From: Ehretia macrophylla
Taxonomy: Eukaryota; Streptophyta; Magnoliopsida; Boraginales; Ehretiaceae
DNA: 64,000 nt
Direction: 5' to 3'
Assembly (NCBI GenBank): GCA_037974665.1
Contig: CM075782.1
Span: 40,538,851-40,602,850, forward strand
Shown here: positions 1 to 12,043 of the stretch, piece after piece
Layout: each line of letters starts with the position of its first letter
Position numbering within the stretch: the first letter of the stretch is position 1
Translations under genes and position numbers: made by a program
The notes under the pieces: generated by a model
What the model saw: the letters and a program-made list of their open reading frames with translations, nothing else
Told to the model about the DNA's origin: nothing
Database searches by the model: none

Positions 1-246
1 CACTTTTATTCTTTTGCGCTATTTTTCTGTCCAGAATCGTATGTCATGAGTTGCGAAAAGGACGACAATCGAACTCGAGGGACATTAGAGGGCCCTAATA
101 TGCGTCGATATCACGTCTTGGTAGGATGCTACATTGTTGAAGCAGATGGGTTGTCGTTAAGCCCTTTCAGCCTTTTAAATGGGCCATCTCTTTGGGCTAG
201 GAAACTGAACCGTCAACACATAAGGGATTTGTGCCCTCAACATGAT

Positions 247-364
247 GGGTGTGATCATACCGCCACTAATGCACCGTATCCCATCAGAACTCCGAAGTTA
301 AGCGTGCTGGGCAAGAGTAGTACTAGGACGGGACCCTCTTGGAAGTCCTTGTGTTGCAACCCCC
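247..364 (+). rRNA. 5S rRNA copy 1, degenerate
   Basis: The copy is recognisable end to end but one T is missing in the CTTGGG of box A and 2-3 nt are missing in box C. Other changes include C6T, A16G, G17C and G31T. It is probably not functional. Confidence 0.82.
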
Positions 365-570
365 TTTTGAATTTTTTTTGCCCTGGTTAGGCTTGCCAAG
401 ATGCTTTACCCACCATATTTCTATTACCGAATACCACAGTATGATGGGCAAGACAACTTCGCTAGACCTATAGGTTGGGGCCTCAAACCGATGTCGTGGT
501 GCTTGTGACAAGGTCTCCGTCGCTCCGGTGTAATGGGCAACACATAAGGGATTTGTGCCCTCAACATGAC

Positions 571-689
571 GGGTGCGATCATACCAGCACTAATGCATCG
601 GATCCCATCGAAACCCCGAACTTAAGCATGCTTGGCCGAGAGTAGTACTAGGATGGGTGACCCCGTGGGAAGTCCCTGTGTTGTACACT
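571..689 (+). rRNA. 5S rRNA copy 2, degenerate
   Basis: Full length with about twelve changes, including C28T, A40G, G41A, T45C, G51C, G58A and G66C in or next to box A, and a worn 3' end. It lies only 324 bp after copy 1 because the spacer between them is mostly deleted, but it keeps its own CATAAGGG box. Confidence 0.85.
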
Positions 690-1245
690 TCCTTTTCAAA
701 TTTTTTTGCCCCTGTTAGCCTTGCCAAGATGCTTTATCCACCACATTTCAATTACCGAATCCCACGGCTCCTTGGGCAAGGCAACTTCGCTTCACGTAGA
801 GGCTGGGCTCATAAACCGAGGGCGTGGGTCTTGTGACCAGGTCTCCGTCGCTCCGGTGCCCATAACTTTTGATCCGGTAGGAGTTACGTGCCGCACAACA
901 TACCGTTGGAAAGCTCTCGAGAGCTCTACGATGTTGCAAAAAGCTTGCTCCACTGCGCTTATTTTCGAAGCCCGAAATTGAATTTTTTTTAGTTGCGGTC
1001 CACTTTTTTTCTTTTGCGCTGTTTTTCCATCCCGAATCGTACATCATGAGTCGCAAAAAGTACGACAACCAAACCGCGGGACATTAAAGGGCCTTACAAT
1101 GCGTTGATATCACGTCTTGCAATGATGCTGCATTGTTGAAGCGGATGGGTTGTCGTTAAGCCCATTGGGGCTTTTGAATAGGCTATCTCTCTGGGCTGGG
1201 ACTGTGAACCGTAAACACATAAGGGATTTGTGCCCACAACATGAC

Positions 1246-1364
1246 GGGTGCGATCATACCCACACTAATGCACCGGATTCCATCAGAACTCCGAAGTTAA
1301 GCATTTTTGTGCGAAAGTAGTACTAGGATGGGTGACCCCCTGGGAAGTCCTCGTGTTACACAAC
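1246..1364 (+). rRNA. 5S rRNA copy 3, degenerate
   Basis: Full length. Box A is badly altered (G58A, G60T, C61T, G65T) and G70A and G113A are also present. Box C is intact. Confidence 0.85.
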
Positions 1365-1925
1365 CTTTTTCAATTTTTTTTTGCCCCAGTTAGGCTTGTC
1401 AAGATGCTTTATCCACCACATTTCTATTACCGAATCCCACGGTACAATGGGCAAGACAACTTCGCTTTACGTAGAGGCTGGGCCCGCAAACCGAGGGCGT
1501 GGGGCTTGTGACCTGGTCTCCGTTGCTCCGGTGTCCATAACTTTTGATCCGTAAGGAGTTACGTGGCACACAACATACATTTGGAAAGCTCTCCGAGAGT
1601 TCTATGATGGGGGCAGCAAGTTTGCTCAGTTGCACCTATTTTTGACGCCCAAAATCGAATGTTTTTTTTAGTTTCGGGCAACTTTTCTTCTTTTGTGCTA
1701 TTTTTCCATCCCGAATTGTACGTCGTGAGCTATTAAAAGGACGACAACCAAACCCGCGGGACATTAGGGGGCCCTACAATGCCTCGATATCATATCTTGC
1801 AAGGATGCTGTGTTGTCGAAGCGGATGGGTCGTCGTTAAGCCCATTGGTCGTTTTAAGTGGGCCATCTCTCTGGGCTGGGATTGTGAACCGTCAACACAT
1901 AAGGGATTTGTGTCATCAACATGAT

Positions 1926-2044
1926 GGGTGCGATCATACAAGCACTAATGCACCGGATCCCATCAGAACTCCGAAGTTAAGAGTGCATGGGCAAGAGTAG
2001 TACTAGGATGGGTAACCCCCTGGGAAGTCCTTGTGTTGCACCCC
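1926..2044 (+). rRNA. 5S rRNA copy 4
   Basis: One of the better copies, with six changes read: C15A, C57A, T62A, G68A, G89A and C107T. Two fall in box A. Confidence 0.9.
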
Positions 2045-2604
2045 TCTTTTCAATATTTTTTTCCCCGGTTAGGCTTGCCAAGATGATTTATCCACAACAT
2101 TTCTATTACCGAATCCCACGGTACCTTGGGCAAAACAACTTCACCTCACGTAGAGGCTGGGGCCGCAAATCGAGGGCATGGGACTTGTGACCAAGTCTCC
2201 ATCGCTCTGGTGCCCATAACTTTTGATTCGTATGGAGTTACGCGGCGCACAACATGTCGTTGGAAAGCTCTTCGAGAGCTCTACGAAGGGGGCAACAAGC
2301 TTTCCAGGCTGCACCTATTTTCGTGGCCCAAAATTGAATGTTTTCATCAGTGTCGGGCTACTTTTCTTCTTTTGCTCTATTTTCTCATCCCGGATCATAC
2401 GCCGTGAGCTGTTAAAAGGACGACAACCTAGCTCGCGGGACATTAAAGGGCCCTACAACGTGTCGATATCACGTCTTGTGAGGATGCTACGTTGTTGAAG
2501 CGGATTGGTTGTTGTTAAGCCCATTGGACCTTTTGAATAGGCCATCTCTCTGGGCTGGGACTGTGAACCGTCAACACATAGGTAATTTGTGCCCTCAACA
2601 TGAC

Positions 2605-2723
2605 GGGTGCAATCATACCTGCACTAAGGCACCGGATCCCATCAGAACTGCGAAGTTAAGCGTGCTTGGGCGAGAGTAGTACTAGGATGGGTGACCCTCT
2701 TAGAAGTCCTCGTGTTGCACCCC
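2605..2723 (+). rRNA. 5S rRNA copy 5
   Basis: Full length with G7A, A16T, T24G, C46G, C94T, G97T and G98A. Box A and the intermediate element are intact; the end of box C is altered. Confidence 0.9.
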
Positions 2724-3280
2724 CGCTTTTCATTTTTTTCCCAGTTAGGCTTACCAAGATGCTTTATCCACCACATTTCTATTGCCGAATCCCATGGTAC
2801 ATTGGGCAAGACTACTTCGATTCACGTAGAGGCTGGGCCAGCAAACCGAGGGCGTGGTGCTTGTGACAAGGTCACCGTCACTCCGATGCCCATCACTTTT
2901 GATCCGTAAGGAGTTACGCGTAGCACAACATACCGTTGAAAAGTTCTCCGAGAGCTCTACGACAAGGGAAGTTAGCTTGCTCGGCTGCGCCTCTTTCGGG
3001 AACACAAATTTGAACTTTTTCTTCAGTTTTGGGCCACTTTTCTTCTTTTGCGTTGTTTTTCCAAACCTAATCGTGCGTCATGAGCAGCGGAAAGGTCGAC
3101 AACCTAACTCGTGGAACATTAGAGGGCCTTACAATGCGTCGATATCACGTCTTCCGAGGATGCTGCGTTGTTCAAGTGAATGGGTTGTCATTAAGCCCTT
3201 TGGGAATTTTGAATGGTCTATCGCTCTAGGCTGGGACTGTGAACCGTCAACAGATAAGGGATTTACGCCCGCAACATGAT

Positions 3281-3399
3281 TGGTGCGATCATACTAGCAC
3301 TAATGCACCGGATTCCATCATAACTCCGAAGTTAAGCATGCTTGGGAGAAAGTAGTACTAGGATGAGTGACCTCTTGGTATGTCCTCGTGTTACACCCC
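3281..3399 (+). rRNA. 5S rRNA copy 6, degenerate
   Basis: Full length with about thirteen changes, including G1T, C15T, C34T, G41T, G58A, C67A, G70A and G86A. The intermediate element and box C are both hit. Confidence 0.86.
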
Positions 3400-3956
3400 A
3401 TTTTTCCATTTTTTTGCCCCGGTTAGGCTTGCCAAGATCCTTTATTCGCCACATTTCTATTACCGAATCCCATGGTACATTGGGCAAGACAACTTCGCTT
3501 CACGTAGAGGCTGGTCCCGCAAATCGAGGCATGGGGATTGTGACCAGGTCTCCATCGCTCCGTTGCCCATCACTTTTGATCTGTAAGGAGTTATGCAATG
3601 CACAACATACCGTTGGAAAGCTCTCCAAGAGCTCTCCAACGGGGCCAACTAGCCTACTCGGCTATACCTATTTTTGGAGTCCAAAATTGAACGTTTTCAT
3701 CAGTTACGGGCCACTATTCTTCTTTTACGCTATTTTTCCATCCCGGATTGTACGTCGTGAGATGTTAAAAGGTTGACAACCAAACTCGATTGACATTAGA
3801 GGGCCCTAGAAAGCGTCAATATCATGTTTTGTAAGGATGCTGCGTTGTTGAAGCGGATTGGTTATCGTTAAACCCATTGGGCGTTTTGACTGGGCCATCT
3901 CTCTGGGCGAGATTGTGAACCGTCAACACATAAGGGATTTGTGCCCTCAACATGAC

Positions 3957-4075
3957 CGGTGCGATCATACCAGTACTAATGTACCGGATCCCATCGTAAC
4001 TCTGAAGTTAAGTGTGCTTAAGCGAGAGTAGTAATAGGATGGGTGTCCCCCTGGGTAGTCCTCGTGTTGCACCTC
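3957..4075 (+). rRNA. 5S rRNA copy 7, degenerate
   Basis: Full length. Changes include G1C, C18T, C26T, A40G, G41T, C47T, C57T, G64A, G65A, C78A and A90T. Box A is disrupted. Confidence 0.86.
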
Positions 4076-4556
4076 CCATTTTCAATTTTTTTTGCCCCGG
4101 TTAGGCTTGCCAAGATGCTTTATCCACCACATTTCTATTACCGAATTCCACGGCACCTAGGGCAAGACAACTTCACTTCACGTAGTGGCTGGGCCCGCAA
4201 ACCGATGGCGTGGGGCTTGTGACCAGGTCTTCGTCGCTCTAGTGCTCATAACTTTTGATCCGTAAGGAGTTACGCGGTGCACAGCGTACCATTGGAAAGC
4301 TCTCTGAGAGCTCTACGATAGAGGCAGTTAGCTTGCTCGGCTGCGCCTGTTTCTGGAGTGCAAAATTGAACGTTTTCATCATTTTTGGGCCACTTTTCTA
4401 CTTTTGCATTGTGTTTCCGTCGCAAATCGTGCGTCATGAGCCGCAAAAAGGACGACAACCTAACTCACAGGACATTAGAGGGCCCTACAATGCGTCGATA
4501 TCATGTCATGGGAGGATGCTGCGTTGTTGAAGCTGATGGGTTGTCATTAAGCCCAT

Positions 4557-4636
4557 TGGGCCTTTTGAATGGGCCATCTCTCTGGGCAGGGATTGTGAAC
4601 CGTCAACACATAAGGGATTTGTGCCCTCAACATGAT
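4557..4636 (+). promoter_or_regulatory. Upstream promoter region of a 5S gene (copy 8, representative)
   Basis: Plant 5S genes are known to need a TATA-like box near -28, GC near -12 and C at -1 besides the internal control region. Here CATAAGGG lies at -28 to -21 (4609-4616), GC at -14/-13 and C/T at -1. Further upstream are TGGGCC at 4557 and 4570 and TGGGCA at 4582 (TGGGCT in most units). These resemble plant site II motifs. The arrangement recurs before nearly every copy. Confidence 0.7.
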
Positions 4637-4755
4637 GGGTGCGATCATACCAACACTAATGCACCGGATCCCATCAGAACTTCGAAGTGAAGCGTGCTTG
4701 GGCGAGAGTAGTTCTAGAATGGGTAACCCCTTGGGAAGTCCTCATGTTGCACCCC
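4637..4755 (+). rRNA. 5S rRNA copy 8
   Basis: Full length with about eight changes (G17A, C46T, T53G, A77T, G82A, G89A, C95T, G108A). The upstream boxes and T-run are in place. Confidence 0.9.
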
Positions 4756-4757
4756 AC

Positions 4758-4772
4758 TTTTCAATTTTTTTT
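4758..4772 (+). terminator. Pol III terminator of a 5S gene (copy 8, representative)
   Basis: A TTTT and then a run of eight T start 2 and 9 nt after the gene end. Equivalent TTTT-CAA-T(6-9) tracts follow almost every copy, which is the expected RNA polymerase III termination signal. Copy 42 has lost it. Confidence 0.85.
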
Positions 4773-5315
4773 GGCCCAGTTAGGCTTGCCAAGATGCTTT
4801 ATCCACCACGTTTTGATTACTTAATCCCACGGCACCTTGGACAAGACAACTTCACTTCACGTAGTGGCTGGGCCCGCAATCCGATGGCGTGGGGCTTGTA
4901 ACCAGGTCTCCGTCGCTCCGGTGCCCATAACTTTTGATTCGTAAGGAGTTACGCGGTGCACAGCATACCGTTGGAAATCTCTCCCAGAGCTGTACGATAG
5001 GGGCAGTTAGCTTGCTTAGCTGCACCTTTTTTTGGAGCCCAAAATTGAACTTTTTCATTAGTTTCGGGTAACTTTTCTTCTTTTGCGTTGTTTTTCTATC
5101 CCGAATCGTGCGTCATGAGCGGCGAAAAGGACGACAACCAAACTTGCGGGACCTTATAGGGCCCTACAATGCGTCGATATCACGTCTTGTGAGGATGCTG
5201 CGTTGTTGAAGTGGATGGGTTGTCATTACGCCCATTGCGCCTTTTGAATGGGCCATCTCTCTGGGCTGAGACTGTGAACCGTCAACGCATAAGGGATTTG
5301 TGCCCTCAACATGAC

Positions 5316-5434
5316 GGGTGTGATCATACCAGTACTAATGCACCGGATTCCATCATAACTCCGGAGTTAAGCGTGCTTGGGCAAGAGCAGTACTAGGATG
5401 AGTGACCCTTTGGGAAGTCCTCGTGTTGCACCTC
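5316..5434 (+). rRNA. 5S rRNA copy 9, degenerate
   Basis: Full length. Changes include C6T, C18T, C34T, G41T, A49G, G68A, T73C, G86A, C94T and C95T. Confidence 0.87.
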
Positions 5435-5995
5435 CCCTTTTCAATTTTTTTTGCCCCGGTTAGGCTTGCCAAGATGCTTTATTCACCATATTTCTATTAC
5501 CAAATCCCACGGTAGATTGGGCAAGACAACTTCGTTTCACGTAGAGGCTAGGACCGCAAACCGAAAGCGAGGGGATTGGGACGAGGTTTTCGTCGCTCCG
5601 GTTCCCATAACTTTTGATCCGTAAGGAGTTACGCGGCGTACAGCATACCGTTGGAAAGTTCTCCAAGAGCTCTACGTTATAGGTAGTTAGCTTGCTCGGC
5701 TACGCCTATTTTTGAAACCCAAAATCGAACGTTTTCATCAGTTTCGGGCCACTTTTCTTCTTTTGCATTATGTTTCCGTCCTGAATCGTGCGTCATGAGC
5801 TGCGAAAAGGATGACAACCTAACTCGCGAGACATTAGAGGACCCTAGAACACATCAATATGACGTCTTTCAATGATGCTGCGTTGTTGAAGTGGTTGGGT
5901 TGTCATTAAGCCCATTGGGCCTTTTGAATGGGCCATCTCTCTAGGCTAGGACTGTGTACTGTCAACACATAAGGGATTTGTGCCCTCAACATGAT

Positions 5996-6114
5996 GGGGG
6001 CGATCATACCAGAACTAATGCACCGGATCTCATCAGAACTCCGAAGTTAAGCATGCTTGGGCAAGAGTAGTACTAGGATGGGTGATCCCCGGGGAATTCC
6101 TCATGTTGCACCAT
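5996..6114 (+). rRNA. 5S rRNA copy 10, degenerate
   Basis: Full length. Changes include T4G, C18A, C35T, G58A, G68A, C91T, T96G, G102T and G108A. Confidence 0.87.
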
Positions 6115-6675
6115 ACTTTTCAATTTTTTTTGCCCCGTATAGGCTTGCCAATATGCTTTATTCACCATATTTATATTACCGAATCCCACGGTACATTGGG
6201 CAAGACAACTTCACTTCACGTAGAGGCTTGGCCCGCAAACCGAAGGCGAGGGGATTGTGAGCAAGTCTCCGTCGCTCCGGTGCCCATCACTTTTGATTCG
6301 TAAAGAGTTACGCGGCACACAGCCTACCATTGGAAAGCTCTCTAAGAGCTCTACGATGGGGGCAGCTACCCTACTCGGTTGTGCCTATTTTCATAGCCCA
6401 AAATCGAACGCTTTCATCAATTTTGGGCCACTTTTCTTCTTTTGCGCTATTTTTTTCATCTCATATCGTATGTCGTGAGCTGTTAAAAGGATGACAATCT
6501 AACTTGCTGGACATTAGAGGGCCCTACAACACGTCGATATCACGTCTTGTAAGGATGCTGCGTTGCTGAAGCAGATGGGTTGTTGTTAAGCCCATTGGGC
6601 CTTTTGAATGGGCCATCTCTCTGGGCTGGGACTGTGAACCGTAAAAACATAAGAGATTTGTGCCCTCAACATGAC

Positions 6676-6794
6676 GGGTGCGATCATACCAACGCTTATG
6701 CCCCGGATCTCATTAGAACACCGAAGTTAAGCGTGCTTGGGCGAGAGTAGTACTAGGATGGGTGATCCCCTGGGAAGTCCCTGTGTTGCACCCC
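6676..6794 (+). rRNA. 5S rRNA copy 11
   Basis: Full length. Box A and the intermediate element are intact. Changes include G17A, A19G, A22T, A27C, C35T, C39T, T45A, C91T, T106C and C107T. Confidence 0.88.
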
Positions 6795-7357
6795 CCATTT
6801 TCATTTTTTTTTTGCCCCGATTAGGCTTGCCAAGATGCTTTATCCACCACATTTCTATTACCGAATCCGACGGCACCTTGGGCAAGACAAGATCACTTCA
6901 CGAAGTGGCTGGGCCAGCAAACCGAGGTCGTAGGGCTTGTGACCAAGTCTCCGTCGCTCCGGTGCCCATAACTTTTGATCTGTAAAGAGTTACGCGGCGC
7001 ACAGCATACCGTTGGAAAGCTCTCCAAGAGTTCTACAACAGGGGTAGCTAGCTTGCTCGGCTGTGACTGTTTTCGGAGCCCAAAACTGAACGTTTTCATC
7101 AATTTTGGGATACTTTTTTTTGTTTTGCATGGTTTTTCCGTCCTGAATCGTGCGTCATGAGGCGCAAAAAGGCCGACAACCTAACTCGCTGGACATTAGA
7201 GGGCCCTACATTGCGTCGATATCACATCTTGCGAGGATGCTACGTTGTTGAAGTGGATGGGTTGTCGTTAAGCCCATTGGGCCGTTTGAATGGGCCATCT
7301 CTCTGGGTTGGGGCTGTGAACCGTCAACATATAAGTGATTTGTGCCCTCAACATGAC

Positions 7358-7476
7358 GGGTGCGATCATACCAATTCTAATGCACCAGATTCTATCCTAA
7401 CTCCGAAGTTAAGCGTGCTTGGGTGAGAGTAGTAATAGGATGAGTGACCCCTTGGGAAGTCCTCATGTTGTACCCT
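7358..7476 (+). rRNA. 5S rRNA copy 12, degenerate
   Basis: Full length with about thirteen changes, including G17A, C18T, A19T, G30A, C34T, C36T, A40C, G41T, C67T, C78A and G86A. Confidence 0.86.
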
Positions 7477-7697
7477 CATTTTCAATTTTTTTAACCCCGG
7501 TTAGTCTTGCCAAGATGCTTTATTCCCCACATTTCTATTACTGAATCCCATGGCACCTTGGGCAAGACAACATCACTTTACGTAGAGGTTGGGCCCGCAA
7601 ACCGAGCGCGTGGGGATTGTCACCAGGTCTCCGTTGCTCCGGTGCCCATCACTTTTGATCCGTAAGGAGTTACGCGGTGCACGACATATTGTTGAAA

Positions 7698-7712
7698 AGC
7701 TCTCCGAGAGCT
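7698..7712 (+). repeat. 15-bp dyad in the 5S spacer (representative)
   Basis: AGCTCTC and GAGAGCT flank a single central base. Nearly every spacer carries this dyad or a one- or two-base variant about 230 bp after the gene. No function is known to me; it could be a protein site or a cruciform-prone spot. Confidence 0.6.
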
Positions 7713-8036
7713 CTACGACAGGGGCAGCAAGCCTGCTCGACTGCACCTATTTTTGCAGCCCAAAATTGAACGTTTTCATCAGTTTCGGGCCACCTTTCTT
7801 CTTTTGTGCTATTTTTCCGACCTGAATCGTACGTCGTGAGCTATTAAAAGGACGATAACATAACTCACGTGGCATTAAAGGGCCATACAATGCATCTATA
7901 TCACGTCTTGTAAAGATGCTGCGTTGTTGAAGCAGATGAGTTGTTGTTAAGTCCATTGGGCCTTTGGAATGGCCCATCTCTCTAGGCTGGGACTGTGTAC
8001 CGTAAACACATAAAGGATTTTTGCCCTCAACATGAC

Positions 8037-8155
8037 AGGTACGATCATACCTGCACTAATGCACCGGACACCATAAGAACTCTGAAGTTAAGTGTGCTAG
8101 GGCGAGAGTAGTAGTAAGATGGGTGACCCCCGGGGAAGTCCTTGTGTTACACCCC
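8037..8155 (+). rRNA. 5S rRNA copy 13, degenerate
   Basis: Full length. Changes include G1A, G5A, A16T, T33C, C34A, C39A, C47T, C57T, T63A, C78G, G81A and T96G. Confidence 0.86.
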
Positions 8156-8652
8156 ACTTTTAAATTTTTTTTGCCCCGGTTAGGCTTACCAAGATGCTTT
8201 ATCCACCACATTTCAATTACTGAATCCCAGAGCAGCTTGGGCAAGACAACTGCGCTTCACGTAGTGGCTGGGCCTGCAAACTGACGGCATGGTGCATGTC
8301 ACCAGGTCTCCGTCACTTCAGTGCCTAGAACTTTTGATCCGTAAGGAGTTACGCGGCACACAGTATACCGTTGGAAAACTCTCCAAAAGCTCTACGATAG
8401 GGGCAACAAGCCAGCAGAGGTGCGCTAGTTTTCGGAGCCCAAAATTGAAAGTTTTTATCAATTTCGGGCCACTTTTCTTCTTTTACGATGTTTTTTTGAC
8501 CTGTGAACCGTCGATATGACGTTTTATGAGGATGCTGCGTTGTTGAAGCGAATGGGTTGTCGTTAAGCCCATTGGTACTTTTGAATGGGCCATCTCTCAG
8601 CGCTGGGACTGTGAACCGTCAACACATAAGAGATTTGCGCCATAAACATGAC

Positions 8653-8770
8653 AGGTGCGATCAAACCAGCACTAATTGACCGAATCCCATCAGAACTCCG
8701 AAGCTAAGCGTGTTTGGGCGAGAGTAGTACTAGGATGGGTGACCCCTTGGGAAGTCCTGCGTTGCACCCC
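8653..8770 (+). rRNA. 5S rRNA copy 14, degenerate
   Basis: Nearly full length, with a 1-nt loss near position 106. Changes include G1A, T12A, G25T, C26G, G31A, T52C and C61T. The spacer before it has lost about 64 bp near 8500. Confidence 0.85.
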
Positions 8771-9330
8771 CCCTATTCAATTTTTTTTGCCCAGGTTAGC
8801 CTTGCCGAGATGGTTTATCGACCACATTTCGATAACCGAATCCCACAGCACCTTGGGCAACACAACTTCACTTCACGTAGTGGCTGGGCCTGCAAACCGA
8901 GGGCGTGGGGATTGTGACCAGGTCTCTGTCGCTCCGGTGCCCATCACTTTTGATTCGCAAGGAGTTACGTGGCGCATAGCATACCGTTGGAAAGCTCACC
9001 AAGAGCTCTACGACAGGGGCAGCTAGCGTACTAGACTGCGCCTATTTTTGGATCCCAAAATCGAACGTTTTCATTAGTTTCAGGCCATTTTTCTTCTTTT
9101 GTGTTGTTTTCTGTCACGGATCGTAGGTCATGAGTTGTTAAAAGGACAACAACCTAACACGTAGGACATTAGAGGTCCCTATAATGCGTCGATATCACAT
9201 CTTCTGAGGATGCTGAATTGTTGAAGAGGATGGGTTGTCGTTTAGCCCATTGGGCCTTTTGAATAGGCCATCTCTCTAGGCTGGGACTGTGAACCGTCAA
9301 CACATAAGGGATTTGTGTCCTTAACATGAC

Positions 9331-9448
9331 GAGGGAAAAAATACCACCACTAATGCACCGTATCCCATCAGAACTCCAATATTTAGAGTGCTTGGGCTAT
9401 AGTAGTACAAGGATGGGTGACCCCTTGGAAGTCCTCGTGTTACACCCC
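9331..9448 (+). pseudogene. 5S rRNA copy 15, heavily decayed
   Basis: The first 12 nt are scrambled into an A-rich stretch (9332-9342). Box A reads ATTTAGAGTGCTTGG and the intermediate element is CTATAG. One G is also missing in box C. This is the worst full-length copy in block 1. Confidence 0.85.
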
Positions 9449-10007
9449 GTTTTTTAATTTTTTTTGCCTCGGTTAGGCATGCCAAGATGCTTTATCCACC
9501 ACATTTCTATTACTGAATCACGACACCTTGGGCAAGACAACTTCGCTTCACGTAGTGGCTAGGCCTGCAAACCGAGGGCGTGGGGCTTTTGACCAGGTCT
9601 CCGTCGCTCTGGTAGCCATAACTTTTGATCCGTAAGGAGTTACGCGGCACACAACATACTGTTGGAAAGCTCTTTGAGAGCTCTACGACGGGGGTAGCAA
9701 GCTTGCTCGGCTGCACCTATTTTTGGAACCCAAAATCGAACATTTTCATCTATTTCGTGCCACTTTTCTTCTTTTGCGCTATTTTTCCGTCCTGAATCGT
9801 ACATCAGGAGCTGTTAAAAGGATGAACAACCTAACCGGCGGGACATTAAAGGGCCCTACAATGCGTCTATATCACATCTCGTGAGGATGCTACGTTGTTG
9901 AAGCGGATGGGTTGTCGTTAAGCCCAATTGGCCTTTTGAACGGGCCATCTCTCTGGTCTGGGACTATGAACCGTCAACACATTACGGATTTGTGCCCTCA
10001 ACATGAC

Positions 10008-10126
10008 AGGTGCGATCATACTAGCACTAATGCACTGGATCCCATCAGAACTCCACAGTTAAGCGTGCTTGGGCGAGAGTAGTACTAGGATAGGTGATCC
10101 CCTGGAAAGTCCCCGTGTTGCACCTC
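10008..10126 (+). rRNA. 5S rRNA copy 16 (higher-order type a)
   Basis: Changes include G1A, C15T, C29T, G48A, A49C, G85A, C91T, G99A and T106C. The G48A/A49C pair is shared with copies 18 and 20, two and four units away, and marks a two-unit higher-order repeat. Confidence 0.88.
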
Positions 10127-10686
10127 CCATTTTCAATTTTTTTTTCCCTGGTTAGGCTTGCCAAGATCCTTTCTCCACCAGATTTCAATTACCGAATCCC
10201 ATGTTACCTTGGGCAAGACAACTGCACATCACGTAGTGGTTGGGCCTGCAAACCAAGGGAGTGGGATTGTGACCAGGTCTCCGTCGCTCTGGTACCCATA
10301 ACTTTTGATCCGTAAGGAGTTACGCGAATCACAACATATCGTTGGAAAGCTCTCCGAGAGCTCTACGACAGGGGCAGCCAACCTACAAGGCTGCGCCTAT
10401 TTTTGGAGCCTAAAATCTAACGTTTTCATCAGTTTTGGGCCACTTTTCTTCTTTTGTGTTGTTTTTCTTTCCCAAATCGTTCGTCATGAGCCGCAAAAAG
10501 GATGACTACCTAACTAGCGGGACATTAGAGGGCCCAACAATGCGTCAATATTACATCTTGTAAGGATGCTGCGTTGTTGAAGCGGATGGGTTGTCGTTAA
10601 GCCCATTAGGCCTTTTGAATGGGCTATCTCTCTGGGCTAGGAATGTGAACCGTAAACACATAATGGATTTGTGCCCTCAACATGAC

Positions 10687-10805
10687 GGTTGCGATCATAC
10701 CAGCACTAACGCACCGGATCCCATCAAAACTCCAAAGTTAAGCGTGCTTGGGCGAGAGTAGTACTAAGATGGGTGACCCCCTGGGAAGTCCTCGTGTTGC
10801 ACCCC
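10687..10805 (+). rRNA. 5S rRNA copy 17 (higher-order type b), best preserved
   Basis: Only five changes were read (G3T, T24C, G41A, G48A, G81A). Box A and the intermediate element are intact and box C has one change. G3T is shared with copies 19 and 21. It is among the likeliest copies to be transcribed. Confidence 0.92.
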
Positions 10806-11364
10806 CCTTTTCAGTTTTTTTACCCCGGTTAGGCTTGCCAAGATGCTTTATTCCCCACATTTCTATTACTGAATCTCACGGTACATTGGGCAAGACAATT
10901 TCGTTTCACGTAGAGGCGAGGCCCTCAAACTGATGGCGTGGAGCTTGTGACCAGGTCTCCGTCGCTCCGGTGCGTATCACTTTTGATCGGTAAGGAGTTA
11001 CGTGGCGCACAACATACCGTTCGAAAGCTCTCTAAGAGCTCTACGACGAGGGCCTCAAGCTTGCTCGGCAACACCTATTTTTGGGACGCAAAATTGAAAG
11101 TTTTCATCAGTTTCACGCCACTTTTCTTCCTTTGCGCTATTTTTCCGTCCGGAATCTTACGTCGTGAGTTGTTAAAAGGATGAAAACCTAACTCGAAGGA
11201 CATTAGAGGGCCCTACAATGCATCGATATCACAACTTGTGAGGATACTACGTTGTTGAAGCGGATGGATCGTCGTTAAGCCCATTGGGCCTTTTGAATAG
11301 GACATCTCTCTAGGCTGGAACTGTGAACTGTAAACACATTAGGGATTTGTGCCCTCAACATGAC

Positions 11365-11483
11365 AGGTGTGATCATACTAGCACTAATGCACTGGATCCC
11401 ATCAGAACTCCACAGTTAAGCTTGCTTGGGTGAGAGTAGTACTAGGATAGGTGACCCCCTGGAAAGTCCCCGTGTTGCACCTC
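11365..11483 (+). rRNA. 5S rRNA copy 18 (higher-order type a)
   Basis: Shares G1A, C15T, C29T, G48A, A49C, G85A, G99A and T106C with copy 16, and adds C6T, G58T and C67T. Confidence 0.88.
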
Positions 11484-12043
11484 CCCTTTTCAATTTTTTT
11501 TTCCCCGGTTAGGCTTGCCAAGATCCTTTCTCCACCAGATTTCAATTACTGATTCCCATGTTACCTTGGGCAAGACAACTGCACATCACGTAGTGGTTGG
11601 GCCCGTAAACCAAGGGAGTGGGATTGTGACCTGGTCTCTGTCGCTCCGATGCCCCTAACTTTTGATTCGTAAAGAGTTATGCGACACACAGTATATCGTT
11701 GAAAATCTCTCCGAGAGCTCTACGACGGTGGCAACAAGCCTGCAAGGCTGTGCCTATTTTTGGTACCCAAAATTGTACGTTTTCATCAGTTTTGGGCCAC
11801 TTTTCTTCTTTTGTGTTGTTTTTCTTTCCCAAATCGTTCGTCATGACCCGCAAAAAGGATGACTACCTAACTAGCGGGACATTAGAGGGCCCAACAATGC
11901 GTCAATATTACATCTTGTAAGGATGCTGCGTTGTTGAAGCGGATGGGTTGTCGTTAAGCCCATTAGGCCTTTTGAATGGGCTATCTCTCTGGGCTAGGAA
12001 TATGAACCGTAAACACATAATGGATTTATGCCCTCAACATGAC

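Noticed and set aside
7698-7712. MicroRNA or riboswitch-like hairpin in the 5S spacer
   Set aside because: The stem is only 7 bp with a one-base centre, too short for a microRNA precursor.
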